From positions 113,501 to 177,500 of the forward strand of contig JAOPHQ010003134.1 in the NCBI GenBank assembly GCA_030340625.1: a DNA stretch of 64,000 nt, written 5' to 3'. This document shows positions 1 to 13,600 of the stretch, in pieces (position 1 is the first letter of the stretch; each line of letters starts with the position of its first letter). This DNA comes from Merluccius polli. Lineage: Eukaryota; Chordata; Actinopteri; Gadiformes; Merlucciidae. The notes beneath the pieces are model-generated. The model saw only the letters and a program-made list of their open reading frames with translations, was not told the origin of the DNA and made no database searches. A program made the translations under genes and the position numbers.

Positions 1-231
1 TAAATATAAAAATGAAAAAGCTCAGCTTTGATGAAATGTCAAATATTCAGATATAATCAGACATACTCTGGACTTGTGTTTGGTCAATGTACAGACAAGA
101 TACCAACGTAAAAAAGAAACATGCATGAAGATATAACACAATGCATCCCCACCACCACACGTTGCTCTAGAGGCTGTGTGTGTGTGTTGCCCTCTCCGGC
201 CCACAATGCACTGCGAGCTCTTGTTGGGATC

Positions 232-768
232 ATGGACCAAAGTGGTGAGCACCCGTAGCGGCTAGTCGGCTAACAACTAACCACTTTTTTTTACTCTTTT
301 ATTTATTCGCACCTCACACTAGTACTTTAAGTTTAGTATGTCTGCGAGGTGACGCGTGTTGTCTAATGTGCCGTCGAGATGCACGCGGCGACACTTCCTC
401 CACCCGAAAAAGTACCCTGGAGGCTAATGTTAGGGTTAGCCGGCCAGCTAACGTACCGCTAGTTAGGAAATGACTATCAAAAAAACCGTTGAAGAAAATG
501 TCGTGCGGAGTTGTTAAGTGACAGGTGTAAAAGCAGCGCTCGTCCCTGTGCCTTGACGGTTTTAAAACTCGCACGCAGAAGAAAAAGTAAACCCCATATG
601 TCATTTCCACAGTTAGCTACAGTTAAGCCCACGTCTGGGGGCGCGAATGTATCCCGGCTAGGCTAGCTGCTAGCTGCTAGCATGTTGTACTTATTTTGGG
701 GCGTGTTGTTGTTGTTGTCATGGGATTCTACTTTTTGAGGCGGTTTATCCTAACTATGGGCTGTTTTC

Positions 769-822
<54 letters not shown>

Positions 823-1558
823 GAATCGTTGGATACAGCGCAGGTCAATAACACCCATACGACTCAAACGTCAGCTAGTGGTTCACGTTTTTTTGTTTTC
901 ACGCCTCACAAACTTTCACCATTCATTTGCTGTCACTTAGGGGTCTGTTCATTCACCTCCTGTGGACGGCAAGCAACGCATGCATTCGTGGGGGAGGTGG
1001 GGGTGGTTGGGGGGGGGGGTGACAGACTTGTATGACAGATTTGAGTTTACAATGTTAACTGTGGCTGTGTGTGTCTATGTCAACAGACAATGATCTCCAA
1101 GGAAGCGACGGTTCGGGGAACCTGGGCGGCCCGGACGTCCGCAGGAGGATCCCCATCAAGCTGCTGTCCAAGCAGCCGGTGAGGAGCAAGCCTCAGCCCC
1201 GGCCTCCGCGGTCCACCAGCAGCAGACCGTCTAAGGTCCCCGCTGGAGAAGAGGGTGTGTGTGACGCGTGTGTCTGTGATGTCTGTCTGTCTGTCTGTCT
1301 TTTTTTTTTACTTGACAAGCAATTTAGCGTTTTGTTTCATGGCTTGAGCCGGTGCCTAATTGCAAACCAGTTCTTCACGTTTGGACAGCCAAAGAACCGG
1401 CTCTCGGCCAGGAACCGCTTACGTCAGGGGCTGGGGGTCAGATTATCGTGATCAACAAGAACATTGTGACCGCCATTTTTAAAAAATACAGTCTGGAACT
1501 TCACTATGGAATCACATCAATTACTATCATAACAGATTCTATGTTAGTCCCTGTTAAT

Positions 1559-1630
<72 letters not shown>

Positions 1631-3848
1631 ATTAACAGTTGAGACGTGAGACGTTTTTCTTATGAAACCCATTTAGACGAACCGTTGAACAGCCGGTTAC
1701 ACTACCGTAATCGCCATCCATAGCAGTCAAGATGAGCAGCACAAATGTGTTGTACCAGTATGTGTACCTTGACCTACCATGCATTTCTGAAAAAAGCGTG
1801 ACGTGGCTCTCTAGCCTGTGGAAAAACAAACCGGTTTGCAAGTTGAACCAGCACTTGAACTCGCATTGGTGGAAAATGGGTATAAGTCACCGTGAATGAT
1901 TTTGGTCTTCTGATAATGTGTTGTCTTCTAGAAAGCTTTGGCTTCAAGCAAGAGGAGAGGTTTGATTGTGGCGCCAAGGCTGGTGATGTTTTTGGAAGTC
2001 AACGAAGATATCCCCAGCAGATGTTTTGGGACTACAAGGTAAGGTGGAAATGTTCTTGATGTTCTTCTTGATCAGCTCTTGATGCTTTGTTTTGTCCAAA
2101 TAGCCAGAAAACATTTGGTCTGACAAAATACTTTCATCCAGGGTTACTTGAAAATTGTAGTTGTAATCTACTGTGATGTATGTATTTATCATGTGCTGCT
2201 AATATCATCATCATCAATCATCTTTCCACTAGTTGAATCTAATCGGAGAGAAGGATGACATACCTGTTCACTTCTGTGACAAATGTGGCCTTCCTATTCA
2301 TCTTTATGGACGAATGGTAGGTGCTATCTAAATGTTATTACAAAAAAATCACTTTAGAAAAGTTATGCCTGCCATATGTGCGACCTCTGACCTTTCCGCT
2401 GTCTCTCCCAAGATTCCCTGTAAACACGTCTTCTGCTATGAGTGCGCTCTGCTTCACGAGAAGAAGGGAGACAAGATGTGTCCAGGGTAAGAAACCTTCT
2501 AACGATACAATCATTATTTATCCATGTCACCGAATCGTGTTGTTGATATATGAAGCTTTAGTACGTTTTTTTTAGTTTTAAGATTCACACATATAAAAAA
2601 AAGTAATCTTTTTACTTCCTATTGGGAGAACACCCAAGCTAAGACTATGCACTCACTGTATTGTTAAAAGATAAAAGCGTCCACCATATTTATTTCTATT
2701 TATTAGTTAGTTGCACCATAGAGTAAAAAAGTGATTTATTTAAACCGATTGATGGTATTTGGATAATTTGACATCTTCTGTCAAAAGCCTTCTAATCTTT
2801 TACAGTACAGTGTTGACTAAACGTACCTCCCTCTGTTCTCAGCCTCACCATGTACAGTTGCACTGATCAGGTGCAGCGCATCGAGCAGTGCCAGCGCGGC
2901 TCCCTCTACATGTGCAGTATCGTGCAGGGCTGCAAGCGCACGTACCTGTCGCAGCGGGACCTGCAGGCGCACGTCAACCACCGCCACATGCGCGCTGCCA
3001 AGGCCGCCGGGGGGCGCCCCGATCCCCTCCACCCCGCGTCGGACGTCCCTGACCGCTTCCGCGTGCCCCCGCCGCACCTTGCCAAGAACCACGTGCACCT
3101 CCCGTCCCAGCTCCAGCACGGGGGTCACGACCCCTACGGCCCGCCGCCGCCGGCCTCTCACGATCCCCCGCCTCCCTCCTCCGCCCTGGGCCCGGAGACG
3201 TTCCGCATCGCCACGGTGACCACGCGCAAACACAGCAACCTCATCACCGTGCCCATCCAGGACGACTCGTCCGGACGGGACCCCCTCCCCGGCGGGCCAG
3301 GGCCGGCCCAGCCCCCGCCCCACCACCACCCGGGCGACTACCCGGCCCAGCCACCCGTCGTTTCCCATTCCCACCACATGATGGCGCCACCGCAGCAGCA
3401 CTACGGACCCCCTCCTCCGCCACCGCCGCCCATCAACCACCCCATGCAGCACCCTCCGCAGGGCTCCGGGACGCCACACATGGTGTACAACCAGGCCCCC
3501 CCGCCCATGTCCTCGGCCCCGCCCCCCATCAACGCGCCCCCGGGCCACATCATGGGTCAGATGCCCCCCTACATGAACCACCCTCCGCCAGGGCCCCCGC
3601 CCCAGCACAGCGGGCCCCCAGTGAACGCACCCCCACCGCATCACTACAACCCCAACTCCATGCAGCAGTTCCCCGAGGACCAGGCCACGCTCAGCCCCCC
3701 ATTCAACCAGCCCGGGGGGCTGAGTCCCGGGATGTGGCCGGCCCCTAGGGGGCCCCCTCCTCCACGCATGCAGGGGCCTCCACCCCAGGGCCAAATGCCT
3801 GGGCCCCACCACAGTGATCAGGTGCGCTACAGGACGTATTATCAGTAA
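232..3848 (+). CDS. cbll1: E3 ubiquitin-protein ligase Hakai (Cbl-like 1), 6 coding exons
   Basis: Coding exons: 232-244, 1087-1254, 1932-2038, 2233-2316, 2413-2486, 2858-3848, all with GT-AG borders and matching phases; 478 codons (human about 491). The tiny first exon encodes MDQS and splices to the DNDLQG...RRRIPIKL block typical of Hakai. A RING finger spans about residues 111-150 (C111, C114, C127, H129, C132, C135, C147, C150), followed by the Hakai C2H2 finger (C168, C174, H187, H192) that helps form the phosphotyrosine-binding HYB dimer. From about residue 200 the protein is Pro/His-rich and ends in RYRTYYQ. Known role of the family: ubiquitination of tyrosine-phosphorylated E-cadherin, and membership of the m6A methyltransferase-associated complex. 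The last exon is very GC-rich, and the long reverse-strand frame opposite it is a shadow. The exon 6 acceptor has an in-frame alternative at 2843 (see findings). Confidence 0.96.
772..821. repeat. (GT)n microsatellite in cbll1 intron 1
   Basis: About 25 uninterrupted GT units within cbll1 intron 1. The open frame running through it (Cys-Val repeats) is not a gene. Confidence 0.95.
1551..1638. repeat. Perfect palindrome with (TA)n core
   Basis: A 14-base arm at 1551-1564 (CTGTTAATTGTGCA) is the exact reverse complement of 1625-1638, with about 60 bases of pure TA alternation between. The whole 88-base block is self-complementary and can form a long hairpin or cruciform. It lies in cbll1 intron 2. 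Confidence 0.93.
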
Positions 3849-4047
3849 ACTGAATGAGGGGGGAAAATAGACATATAAAGGCCCTAATTCCACACCACTT
3901 GTCTCATAATGTGATAGTATGCCTCAGGGTTATAGGATGTAGGACTGACCTTTTTTGATGTTAATAACAAGTGGTGAATGTGTATGCAGTGCACATCTGA
4001 GTTACTGGTACACGGAAGTTGCCCAACATGCTACAGACTTGTAAATG

Positions 4048-4158
4048 AATAAACTTGCTTCTTTTTTTTTTTTATATAGCTTATAGGAAGTATGTCTGTA
4101 TATATGTCAACTGATTTCATGCATATGTACATTGAAAGACATTAAGTGTCTTAATAAA
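4048..4158 (+). promoter_or_regulatory. cbll1 polyadenylation signals (two)
   Basis: Two AATAAA hexamers on the + strand at 4048-4053 and 4153-4158, 200-310 bases after the cbll1 stop and before the convergent slc26a3 stop at 4653. They are the likely alternative 3' ends of cbll1; no cleavage site was verified. Confidence 0.6.
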
Positions 4159-4652
4159 TTTTTAACTAATGATTTTCATGTTGCTTGTGTTTAATATGCG
4201 TTCTACAGACATTTCTATTTAAAAAAAATAATATTTTTGCTTCCAGGTTGTATTTTTCTTGTCACACTGTTCATAATCAGTTGGTCCTTTTGTAGAGAAC
4301 TTTGTGCTATATCAAAATGGACACCTTTTTATATGGAAGTTTGTTTTATGTCGGACTTCAAAATGTAATTGGCCTACATTTAAAAAATACATGAGAAAAT
4401 TATAAAACAAAATTACATGAAAACCAAGAGGATCTCTCAAACTAAAATGTACAATTTATAGTTTTGTATCATAAGATAAATTACACATTAACTGTACATT
4501 AAATTATTCAAATTCATATTGTGAAAATGGTATTGTCTCCAGCAGTTATTGGATCAAACAATGTACAACGTATTCCGGTGGCCTTGTAAAAATAAAAAAA
4601 CACTAGTTATGGCTCGGTATTAGCCAGCAGTCCCCTGAAGACGAATGCTCTC

Positions 4653-7600
4653 CTACAGTTTGGTGACTGCCGACTGAAACAAACAAACACAAATCAGACA
4701 GTTGGAACAAATTACATAATACCTTATTTATGAACACTGTCAATATCAATTTGCTGTTTGACTTTATTTTACACCTTTTTTTAATTTGATTTCATTATGT
4801 TCTTAATATTTCCAACAACCCCTAAAGTTGGAATTTTTTGATTTGAGTGTATCGTGTGTATAGATATGTACATACATTTTCCTTATGTTTGCACCCCATT
4901 TTTTTAGGTTAAAAGTGATCTTAAGATCTTAAACTGTCAAGTATTGCCTCTTTTCAAACTAGCCTACTTCAAGAGAATACACCGGTTCTTTCCTTACCAC
5001 AGACCCATGATTTAGTTCTTTCTTTTTTTCGAGGACACTCAGCATAGCATCGTGAAGACTTGGGAAGAATATGGACTTTGTGATCTTATCTTCAAAAAAC
5101 ATGCACATGTCTAATTTCTCCAGGATGCGTTCTGTAAAACATACATGACAGACATGTATATCAAGATAATAATCTGCGTTATTGAATTCAGAATTGGTGT
5201 CAAATGAAGATCCTATTTTCTTTTTTAAACATACCATCACAAGAAACGATGAAAACATCTACATCAATATGAATGAACTCTTTCAGGACCTGCAAAGAAG
5301 GCAGGAAGAAGGCAGGTTAGAACCTGAAAATAGTGTCTATTACTCTTAACCTTTACTCTTAACCCATGATATAAGCAATAGGGGGTCCAGCCGGTAACTA
5401 CAAAATGAAATTGACATTCAAGTTTAAAGTAATCTTAACTAAAACCATATAGCTTTATTCCACTAAAAAACAAACAATTGCTCTCGTTATTTGGGAGTGG
5501 TTTAAATCCAAAGCAACTTTCAGTGAATCGGTCTATAAGGAGCAGGTAAGGGTTAGGCCTTTTGCTCAAGGAAGCTTACAAGTAGGCAGAGGACATTGGG
5601 AATCAAACCCATAACTTTTCAACTGGGGATCTACCTTCCTAACCACTATCTTCACCCCCATGTAAGCCATACTTCTAACCAATACTTCCTCTGGGCCAAA
5701 AGAGGGTGCTAAAGTCACTTTTTTTTTTTTGTTGAAACTCCCAAGAGTTGAGAATGTATGAACTCACAGTATTGTGGATTGGATAAAAGCATCCACCAAA
5801 CGGCACATTGGCATACATTTGTTAATTCCTGACACTATGAAGCCACACCCTTTTGAGTCCGATTACACCCGCGATGTCCAGGAAGGAGACGGCAGCAAAG
5901 TCCAGGATGAGGCTGTGGAGGTCCACTCTGGGGACGGAGATGTTGGCGGGAAGATCCCTGTTCCAGTCGATCTGGAGCTGTTGGTCCGTCGCCTCTGTAG
6001 GCAGGCACCCCCAATCCGGCATATCACTAAACTCATTATTTGATGCCTGGAAAATAATTTGAAGAACAAATGCACCACCATTTTGTTTGTGTGAGGAAAC
6101 AAATAGCAAATGCAGATTTTTACAATGGACACATGTGCAGACATTACACTCAAAATTGTACACAGCATTTAATGTCCTGATGTTTGAAACATAGAACATC
6201 TAACTGTTATTATTATCCCATGATCTACATACACATCCTGCTTTTGCCATTTTGTAATTCAAAATGAATGGAGGGGGGTGATGTTCTCTGCTGCCCTCCT
6301 GATAAAAGTGTCTTTTTTGTGGTTAAAAAAAGCATGGGAGTGGAGAGGGTCGTGAACCTACTCCAACATGTTTCTTCTGAAGGATCTTTGTGATTTTCCT
6401 GACAGCCTTGTTCCGTTTTCGCAGAACCTTTACCGGATTGAACCCGACCTGAAACACAAATAGTAGTTCCTGTTGTGTTACAAAGTTCAAAAGGCTGAGG
6501 CTATGAGTTTCTTTTGGGACGGACGGGTGATTTGACGGTGTGCCATGCATCACCTACAGCTTCTAGGAGTTTTTCCCTGAAGAAGTCGACGTTGGCGAAG
6601 AATATCGGCGAGGGTATCTTGAAGATTATGACTCCCTTCGGTTCAAAGATCTGAAAAATCAAAATGAGCAGGGTATTATTTAGCTAATATGATTTGAGGT
6701 ATAGTCATAATAGTTATAGGCCTATTATACTATATGTTATGCCATTAAACTTACTTACACACAAGTAATCTTTACGATCTCTGTAGAGGTCAGTCCCAGT
6801 GATGTTAGCTAACACAGAACAGCGTGGACTAAAGCAAAAAAATGTTATTTAAAAAAATCCGAAATCAGTGTGGTTAGCACCAACGGCTCTAGACTTTTCT
6901 AAGATCTATTGAGCAAGGCACATCAAGGCCTAGCTACACTGTAATTCAACTCATGTGCACATACAACTGAGTCCTGAAGACGACCGTGAGCAGTTCGACG
7001 CCCAGGCCGACGGCCAAGCCCAGGTCCAGACCCAGCAGAATGGTGGCCACGCAGGTCACCAGCCACACCACCTGGACATGGACAAACAGGACATCTAGAC
7101 CACAACACAGGAGTTGGCCTGGTCTACATCTTATATGAACCAATAGGAACTGACCTGAGGTCTACAGCTTCTCAACCAAAGTGAAGAGTGCGTAGGTAAG
7201 ATTTAGGCAAGGCAAGGCAACTTTATTTATACAGCACATTTCATACACGAGGCAGACTCAAAGTGCTTCCCGTAAAAACATGTTGTACAATAAAATGAAA
7301 TAAGAAAAGAATAAAGAACAGCTACAAAAAGCTATAAAACAATAAAGATACAAAAGGGCAGTAAAGTTAAAAGTGCAATATAGATAATAAAAGATTTAAC
7401 AGAAGGCTAAAGTGAACATGAACGTTTTTAGTCTTGATTTAAAAGTAGTCAGAGTTGGGGCAAGTCTTAAATCTTCAGGAAGTTTATTCCAGCTATTTGT
7501 TGCATAGTAACTAAATCCTGCTTTCCCATGTTTTGTATTGACTCTGGGAACCCTTAACATATTGGTCCCAGATGATCTTAGCGGCCTAGAAGGCTTGTGT

Positions 7601-10600
7601 TGTGAAAGCATTTCACTGATATACTTTGGCCCTAAGCCATGTAGTGATTTATAGGTGAGCTGATGTAGTATTTTGAAGTCAATTGGTGTAATGTGTTCAA
7701 ATTGTTTCGTCTTTGAAGTTAGGAGTCTAGCAGCAGCATTCTGAACAAGCTGGAGCTGCCTAAGAGCTTTTTTGGAAGACCTGCAAGGAGACCATTACAA
7801 TAATCTACCCTACTAGTAATAAAGGCATGTACAAGTTTTTCTAGGTCTTTTTGGGGACATGAGTCCTCCTGTTTTTAAGGTGATAGTCAATTTTGTTACT
7901 GATTTAATATGGCTGTTGTTTTTGGTTTGCAAGGAGAGAGTGAGAGGTGTCTTGAAGGTCTTTTTTTTAGCAAAAAATGATCTCAGTTTTGTGCTTATTT
8001 AATTGGAGGAATTATGGCACATCCAGTCTGACGTGCTCAATGCACTGGCACAGCAGGTCTATGGGGCGATAGTCATTTGGTGATAGTGCTATATAGATTT
8101 GAGTGTCGTCAGCGTAGCAATGGTAATCAATATTATTATTTTGCATGATTAGCCCTAGCGGGAGCATGTAAAGGTTGAATAAAGCCATAGTTGCCAATGG
8201 AAACAAAATAATTCCTGTCTTGTAGATATGACCTGAACCAACTTAAGACTGTGCCTAAAAGCCCTACCCAGTTTTCCAACCTGTCCAAAAGTATTGAGTG
8301 GTCAACAGTGTCGAATGCAGCACTGAAGTCTAATAGCATTAACATTGAATTTGAAGTTTGCCGGAGTCAGTGTTAAGACGGATGTCATTTACAACTTTAA
8401 TAAGAGCAGTCTCAGTGCTGTGAAGAGGTCAAAATTCTGACTGGAGGTTATCATAGCCGCCAGTTGAGGCCAGAAAATAGTTAAGTTGCTGGAGGACAAC
8501 TTTCTCAGTTTAAGAGCTCATTTGAGTGTAATTCGTTAGAAATGCCATGGACATCTGTCGGCTCTTAGTGAGTGAAATGCTCTGTGAGAATATCTAATTG
8601 TGGTTGACTGCGCCTGACTGTGTATGAGACCATTCTGATTTTAGACGACTCCTGGCGCACTTAGGACTTTTTAGGGCATCTCATCCCTGATTGGTTAGGG
8701 ATAACAATCTTGTCTGTCAGTCACATTTGCTCACACAGCATATCACAGGTGCGTGAATACACCACTTTGCAATGTCAGAGAAACTTAGGGAGGGAACAGA
8801 GAGGGAGGGGGCATTTTTTTGGGTTGTTTATGTTCAAAATCTTGCTCTCGTTCTGCCCTTTTCTGTGCTCTCTCTCTTTACAACTCTCAAATCTTACCTG
8901 CAGCACCTTTAACTGAACTTAGGTCTCCATCTTCTAAACCAATATTAACATGGGGTGTTGATGGTGGATGGAAGTCGTCATGATGAAGAGTGCATTTGGT
9001 TGTGATTTGTAATACGTACAAAATCTGGTTTGTCCTTCCTCCACAGGGATGGCAGTATGGTGACCTGCAACAGCATGCCTTTCAGGTTGACGATGACCAA
9101 GGCCCCCAGCACCGACTGGAAGACATGAGACAGACAGAACGACAGTCAGTCAGAATGAAAGACATCGGACAATTGGACAATTGAAACACAATAAATACTG
9201 TCTTTCAGTTTCAGAAATTCACCATCAAATCGTAATCTTAATACATGTGATATGATGGTGGCTTTGGTCCAGGTGGGAACACAGCAGGTTAAAGTGCAGG
9301 TGTCTCACCCTCGGCAGCGGCTCCAACAGGAACCCCAGCGCCAGAGTAACAACCATTACTATCATGGCAGACACCAGACCCGCAATCTGCACATGAAAAC
9401 ACATAACAACTCTTAAAAGGTTAATGTTTAATGTTAATTTCCTGCTGGGAAATGACATCCATCGTCAAGTTACATTTACACGACGATGGTTATGACGTGC
9501 CATACAACAATTAACACAAATATGATATAAATGTTTCTAAAAATAAGAGACAGCCTGACACACTAAAATTTAAATTGGTCGGGTGAAAGAAAGAGTTGGT
9601 GTGAACTAAAAGGGCCATTGTTTGTGATCTCTGTATCATGGTACCTGTTACCTGTGTTTTGCCTCCAGAGCTCTCCTGTATGGCTGTCCGAGAGAGAGCT
9701 GTGCTTGCCACAAACGACTTGAAGGTGGCACCGAAAATGTTGCTGACCCCAAATGCTATCAGCTCCTGTAACCATAGCAACGAAATTAAGGGGGGGAAAT
9801 GGGTGATTGAATAAAGTGTCAATTATTTGTCAATCAATTCAAATTATTCATCAATAAATCACTCAAAGGATCGGAAGATTAAAACATACAGAAAACTCCT
9901 TGGGGGAAACATTTAAACTTTGACATTTTTTACTTCTCAGTGCAAAATGTTGAAAAGCAACAACAACAATTCAACTTCCTTATTCCTATGATGATGACGA
10001 TGATGATGACTTCCTGTGTGATAACTGACCTGGTTCCCATCGATAGTGTAATCGTGTTTGACAGAGTAGACCTTGGCCACAGAGAAGGCGACGGCAAAGC
10101 CCACTATGGCTACGGGGAAGGCCTCCACAGCACTCTCTCTCATCACGTCGACGTCGGGCACAATGGGAGCCTCATACCTGGAACGGTTGCTCATACAGTT
10201 CAATGATCGGATGATCGTGGCGGGACTTCCTGAAACAGGATTTAAAACCAGGATATCCATAGCCAACGGACTCAAAACCCAGGATGCATTACTTACCCGC
10301 TGACCATCTCACCGACAACATCAATTCCAAAAGTCTCCTCAAAATTGAAGCCATAGGAGACTCCACACGCAATGACGGTCTGGGAAACAGTTGCAGACAA
10401 ATTTGTTTTCTCACAGGAATACAAACAAATAAACAAAAATCGACAAGTACAGCTTCCAAGCCCGGATCTACCATATGGGCAATCTGGGCACGTGCCCAGG
10501 GGCCGCAGACTCAAAAGGGCCCCCAGAAATATGACAGATCTTCTTGATAATTATCCAATCAGAATGAAATTTTGAAAAGTTGTTTCCAAGAAAATTAAGT

Positions 10601-13600
10601 TTCATGATTGATTGTTTTATTGTGATGAGAGGGCCTCTGAGCTTCACTGCAAAGGGGCCCCTGGGGGTATTGATCCGGCCTTGACAGCTTGGATAAATGA
10701 TGATCAGCTGTACTCGCAAAATTGTTTAATAAATGTTAATCGTATGATGTCACCCATTCAAAGTTAGGAATAGAGGATATGAATCTCACCATGATGACCT
10801 CTATAGGGATGGGCACAGGTAGCTTGGCTTTATATATGTCATTTATCTCCTTGACGACAAACACCATCGCCATGATGAGGATAGACGTGACCAGGTCACA
10901 GATGTTTATGGCCGTGATCTGCACAAAGATCTCCTCCAGGGTCTGCATGCAGGAAGAAAAAACACTTACACACTGTCACTAAATGTAACTGTAGATTAAA
11001 AAAGAGAACCAAAGACTAAATTTCACCTTCAACTCTCTCCGTCCACACATTTTACTTTAACGATAAAAACCGGATTGAAAAGATTGGCGCACAGAGCGGC
11101 TGATAACATTTGTACATACATGTCACTTAATTGTGATGTATTACTGTGTATCAGTGGGCCTACTGTGTATTACTATATTATCTACCCAGGCATTATGCAA
11201 CGTATATCTCTACTTTCCCTGTCCATCAAGTGGAGCTGATCCAATCAACTTTGGATAGGGGCGGAACCAAGGTGTTGGAAAAAAAGCTTTAGGGCTTTAG
11301 ATGTATTTTCTTTATATATCTAGTAATTCACACAATTAATGCATCAAAACAGTGCTTTGATATTATCTCAAAAAACATAACTTAATCATAAAGGTCAAAA
11401 CTAGGCAATATATTTGACTAATATTCCACAATAATAGGGCTACTTTTTGTTGTACATGTTTTCAGACCAAATGTCCCCAAAAATTGCGTTGCTATATCAC
11501 TGATCATATTAATGTGGTGGTATCTATTACCTATATACCTATTTTAGGAAATATTTGTTATCTTCAATATATGGTTGAAGATTATGTTTTAGTGTGCCAC
11601 TAAACTGGTGACTGTATTGTCTGGAGGCACGAATGGGTGACTCTTATCTAGGTTAACGGTTTACTTAAGCCTGGGGATTACAACACACACCAGGGGAACA
11701 GTTTTCACGAAACTTCTGAGCAGGTCCGCTGTATCTATTCCAGTCATATATGGGTGTGACCAAAGTGTCTCCAAGCTCCTTGCATAACACCTCAGTCTAG
11801 TTAAAATATTCTATTTAATATGAAAATACAGCCAGTGCTTTTTTAGGTAAAGATAAATATAAAATATCTAAAATAATAATAATAATAATAATTAGTATTA
11901 TTAAATAAATAAATACAAAATAAAATAAAATAAATACAAATAATAAATTCACTAAAAAGTTTAAATTGGCACAAATATTGATATGAAGTGAATGTTTATT
12001 CAAAAGGTCGGTGGGAACACTGGTCTATGTAGCACATCTTGACTGGTGCCTTAAGATTTCTTATAAAGGTGTTCACAGATTGTGTTGCCCTCAGCTCCTC
12101 TTGCAGGCTTTTCCAGAGGCGAGGACCATAGACACTAAATGCCATCTCCCCGTAAGTCCTTGTCCTCGCCCAGGGGAACAACTAAATGGCCAGTGCCAGA
12201 GGACCTGAGTGATCTAGAGGGATCAAGTATTCAGGCGCTAGTCCAACACCAATATGCTTTACTTCTGTAATGATTAACAATGAACCCCACACCCTGGGTA
12301 GGGTCCCTATGACCCAGATATGTCAAGCTAACTTACACATATATCATACCATAGCTAGAAATACTACGCAGTCCAAACACAGATATATTAGATAAGATAA
12401 TACCATACTGAGTTCGATCCCCAATGTCTGCAGCCTACCTGTAGGCATCTATGAGCAAGATGCCCTAACCCCTACCTGCCCCTACCTTGAGCCTATATAA
12501 GTAACAATCCCAAGTTAAAGAGTACTTAAGTCACTTTGGTTGAAGGCGTTCTTCTCAGCCTACGGTCCTGGAGGTATGCTAGCTATGTTTGCCTGGATTC
12601 ATGCACTTATTCCTACTATTAAAAATCACTGCAGGGACATCAACCCATGGATCAAAACTGGTGGTGGTGGTGGGGGGGGTGTTTGACCTACATATATGAT
12701 GGCGAGGGGTCCGCTGATGCCAGGGACCACCAGGCCCAGGACAAACTTGAGCTGGGACACCAGGATGTGGACCGCGGCCGCCGTGGTGAAGCCGGACACC
12801 AGCGTGTCGGACAGATACATGACCATGAAGCCCACCTGCAGTAACCCCATGCCCAGCTGGAGGGAGGGAGGGGGAGAGAGAGGGAGAGAGAGAGAGAGAG
12901 GTTATAAATCAGTGTTTTAGGGAACCCAGACAGGCGATTGTAATGCATAACTAACCACTGTGTTGTGGTTGGTCGAAATACAAAAAATAATAATAAATCT
13001 AAAGATGTGTAGGCTGGAGCATTTAAAAAAAGTTGTGCAGGCCACTCGTCTGTCTTGAGAGACATCCACAAATGCTTTTAGTGTTGAAGTTGGTTTACAT
13101 GAGAGACATAGACGCAGGAGACGGTTGGCTCCCACCCATAGCTGGCAACATTGGGATTTGAATATAAGGGACATTTTCCCACGCCCCGCCCTGGGCCATC
13201 CCACTACCCCTACCACTGTCCACATACCCTTTACTTATTATTTAAATGAGAGGACAGCCGGAGAGAAGGGTGAACTTTGGAAGGGTTGACAGGTGTACTC
13301 CCACCTGGAACATCCCCACAAGGGATGTCATCGACGAGGCCACCAGGACCCTCTGCTGATCCGGGCTCAGCCCATCGAAACCGGTGATGTTGGCGGGCGG
13401 GCCCACCTCAGGAACCAGGCGGGTGACCACTTGCCCCACCATCAGGCTCAGCACGGGGAAGGCTCCTGACACCACCCAGGGGCGGAGGAGGGTGGAGGTG
13501 AGGCACAGAGAATATAATATAGTAGATTCTTTTCATTGTACCTTTATTTAAATGGCCCCTATTGTACCACCAGGTGGGATGTTGATTTCCCATTACAAGC

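Noticed and set aside
2817..3893. 358-residue open frame on the minus strand
   Set aside because: It is the complement of the GC-rich, proline-coding cbll1 exon 6; Gly/Arg/His/Val-rich composition with no domain, and the + strand matches Hakai throughout.
9940..10303. Plus-strand frames opposite slc26a3 copy A exons 7 and 8
   Set aside because: Shadows of minus-strand exons; the minus strand encodes the recognised transporter segments with correct splice sites.
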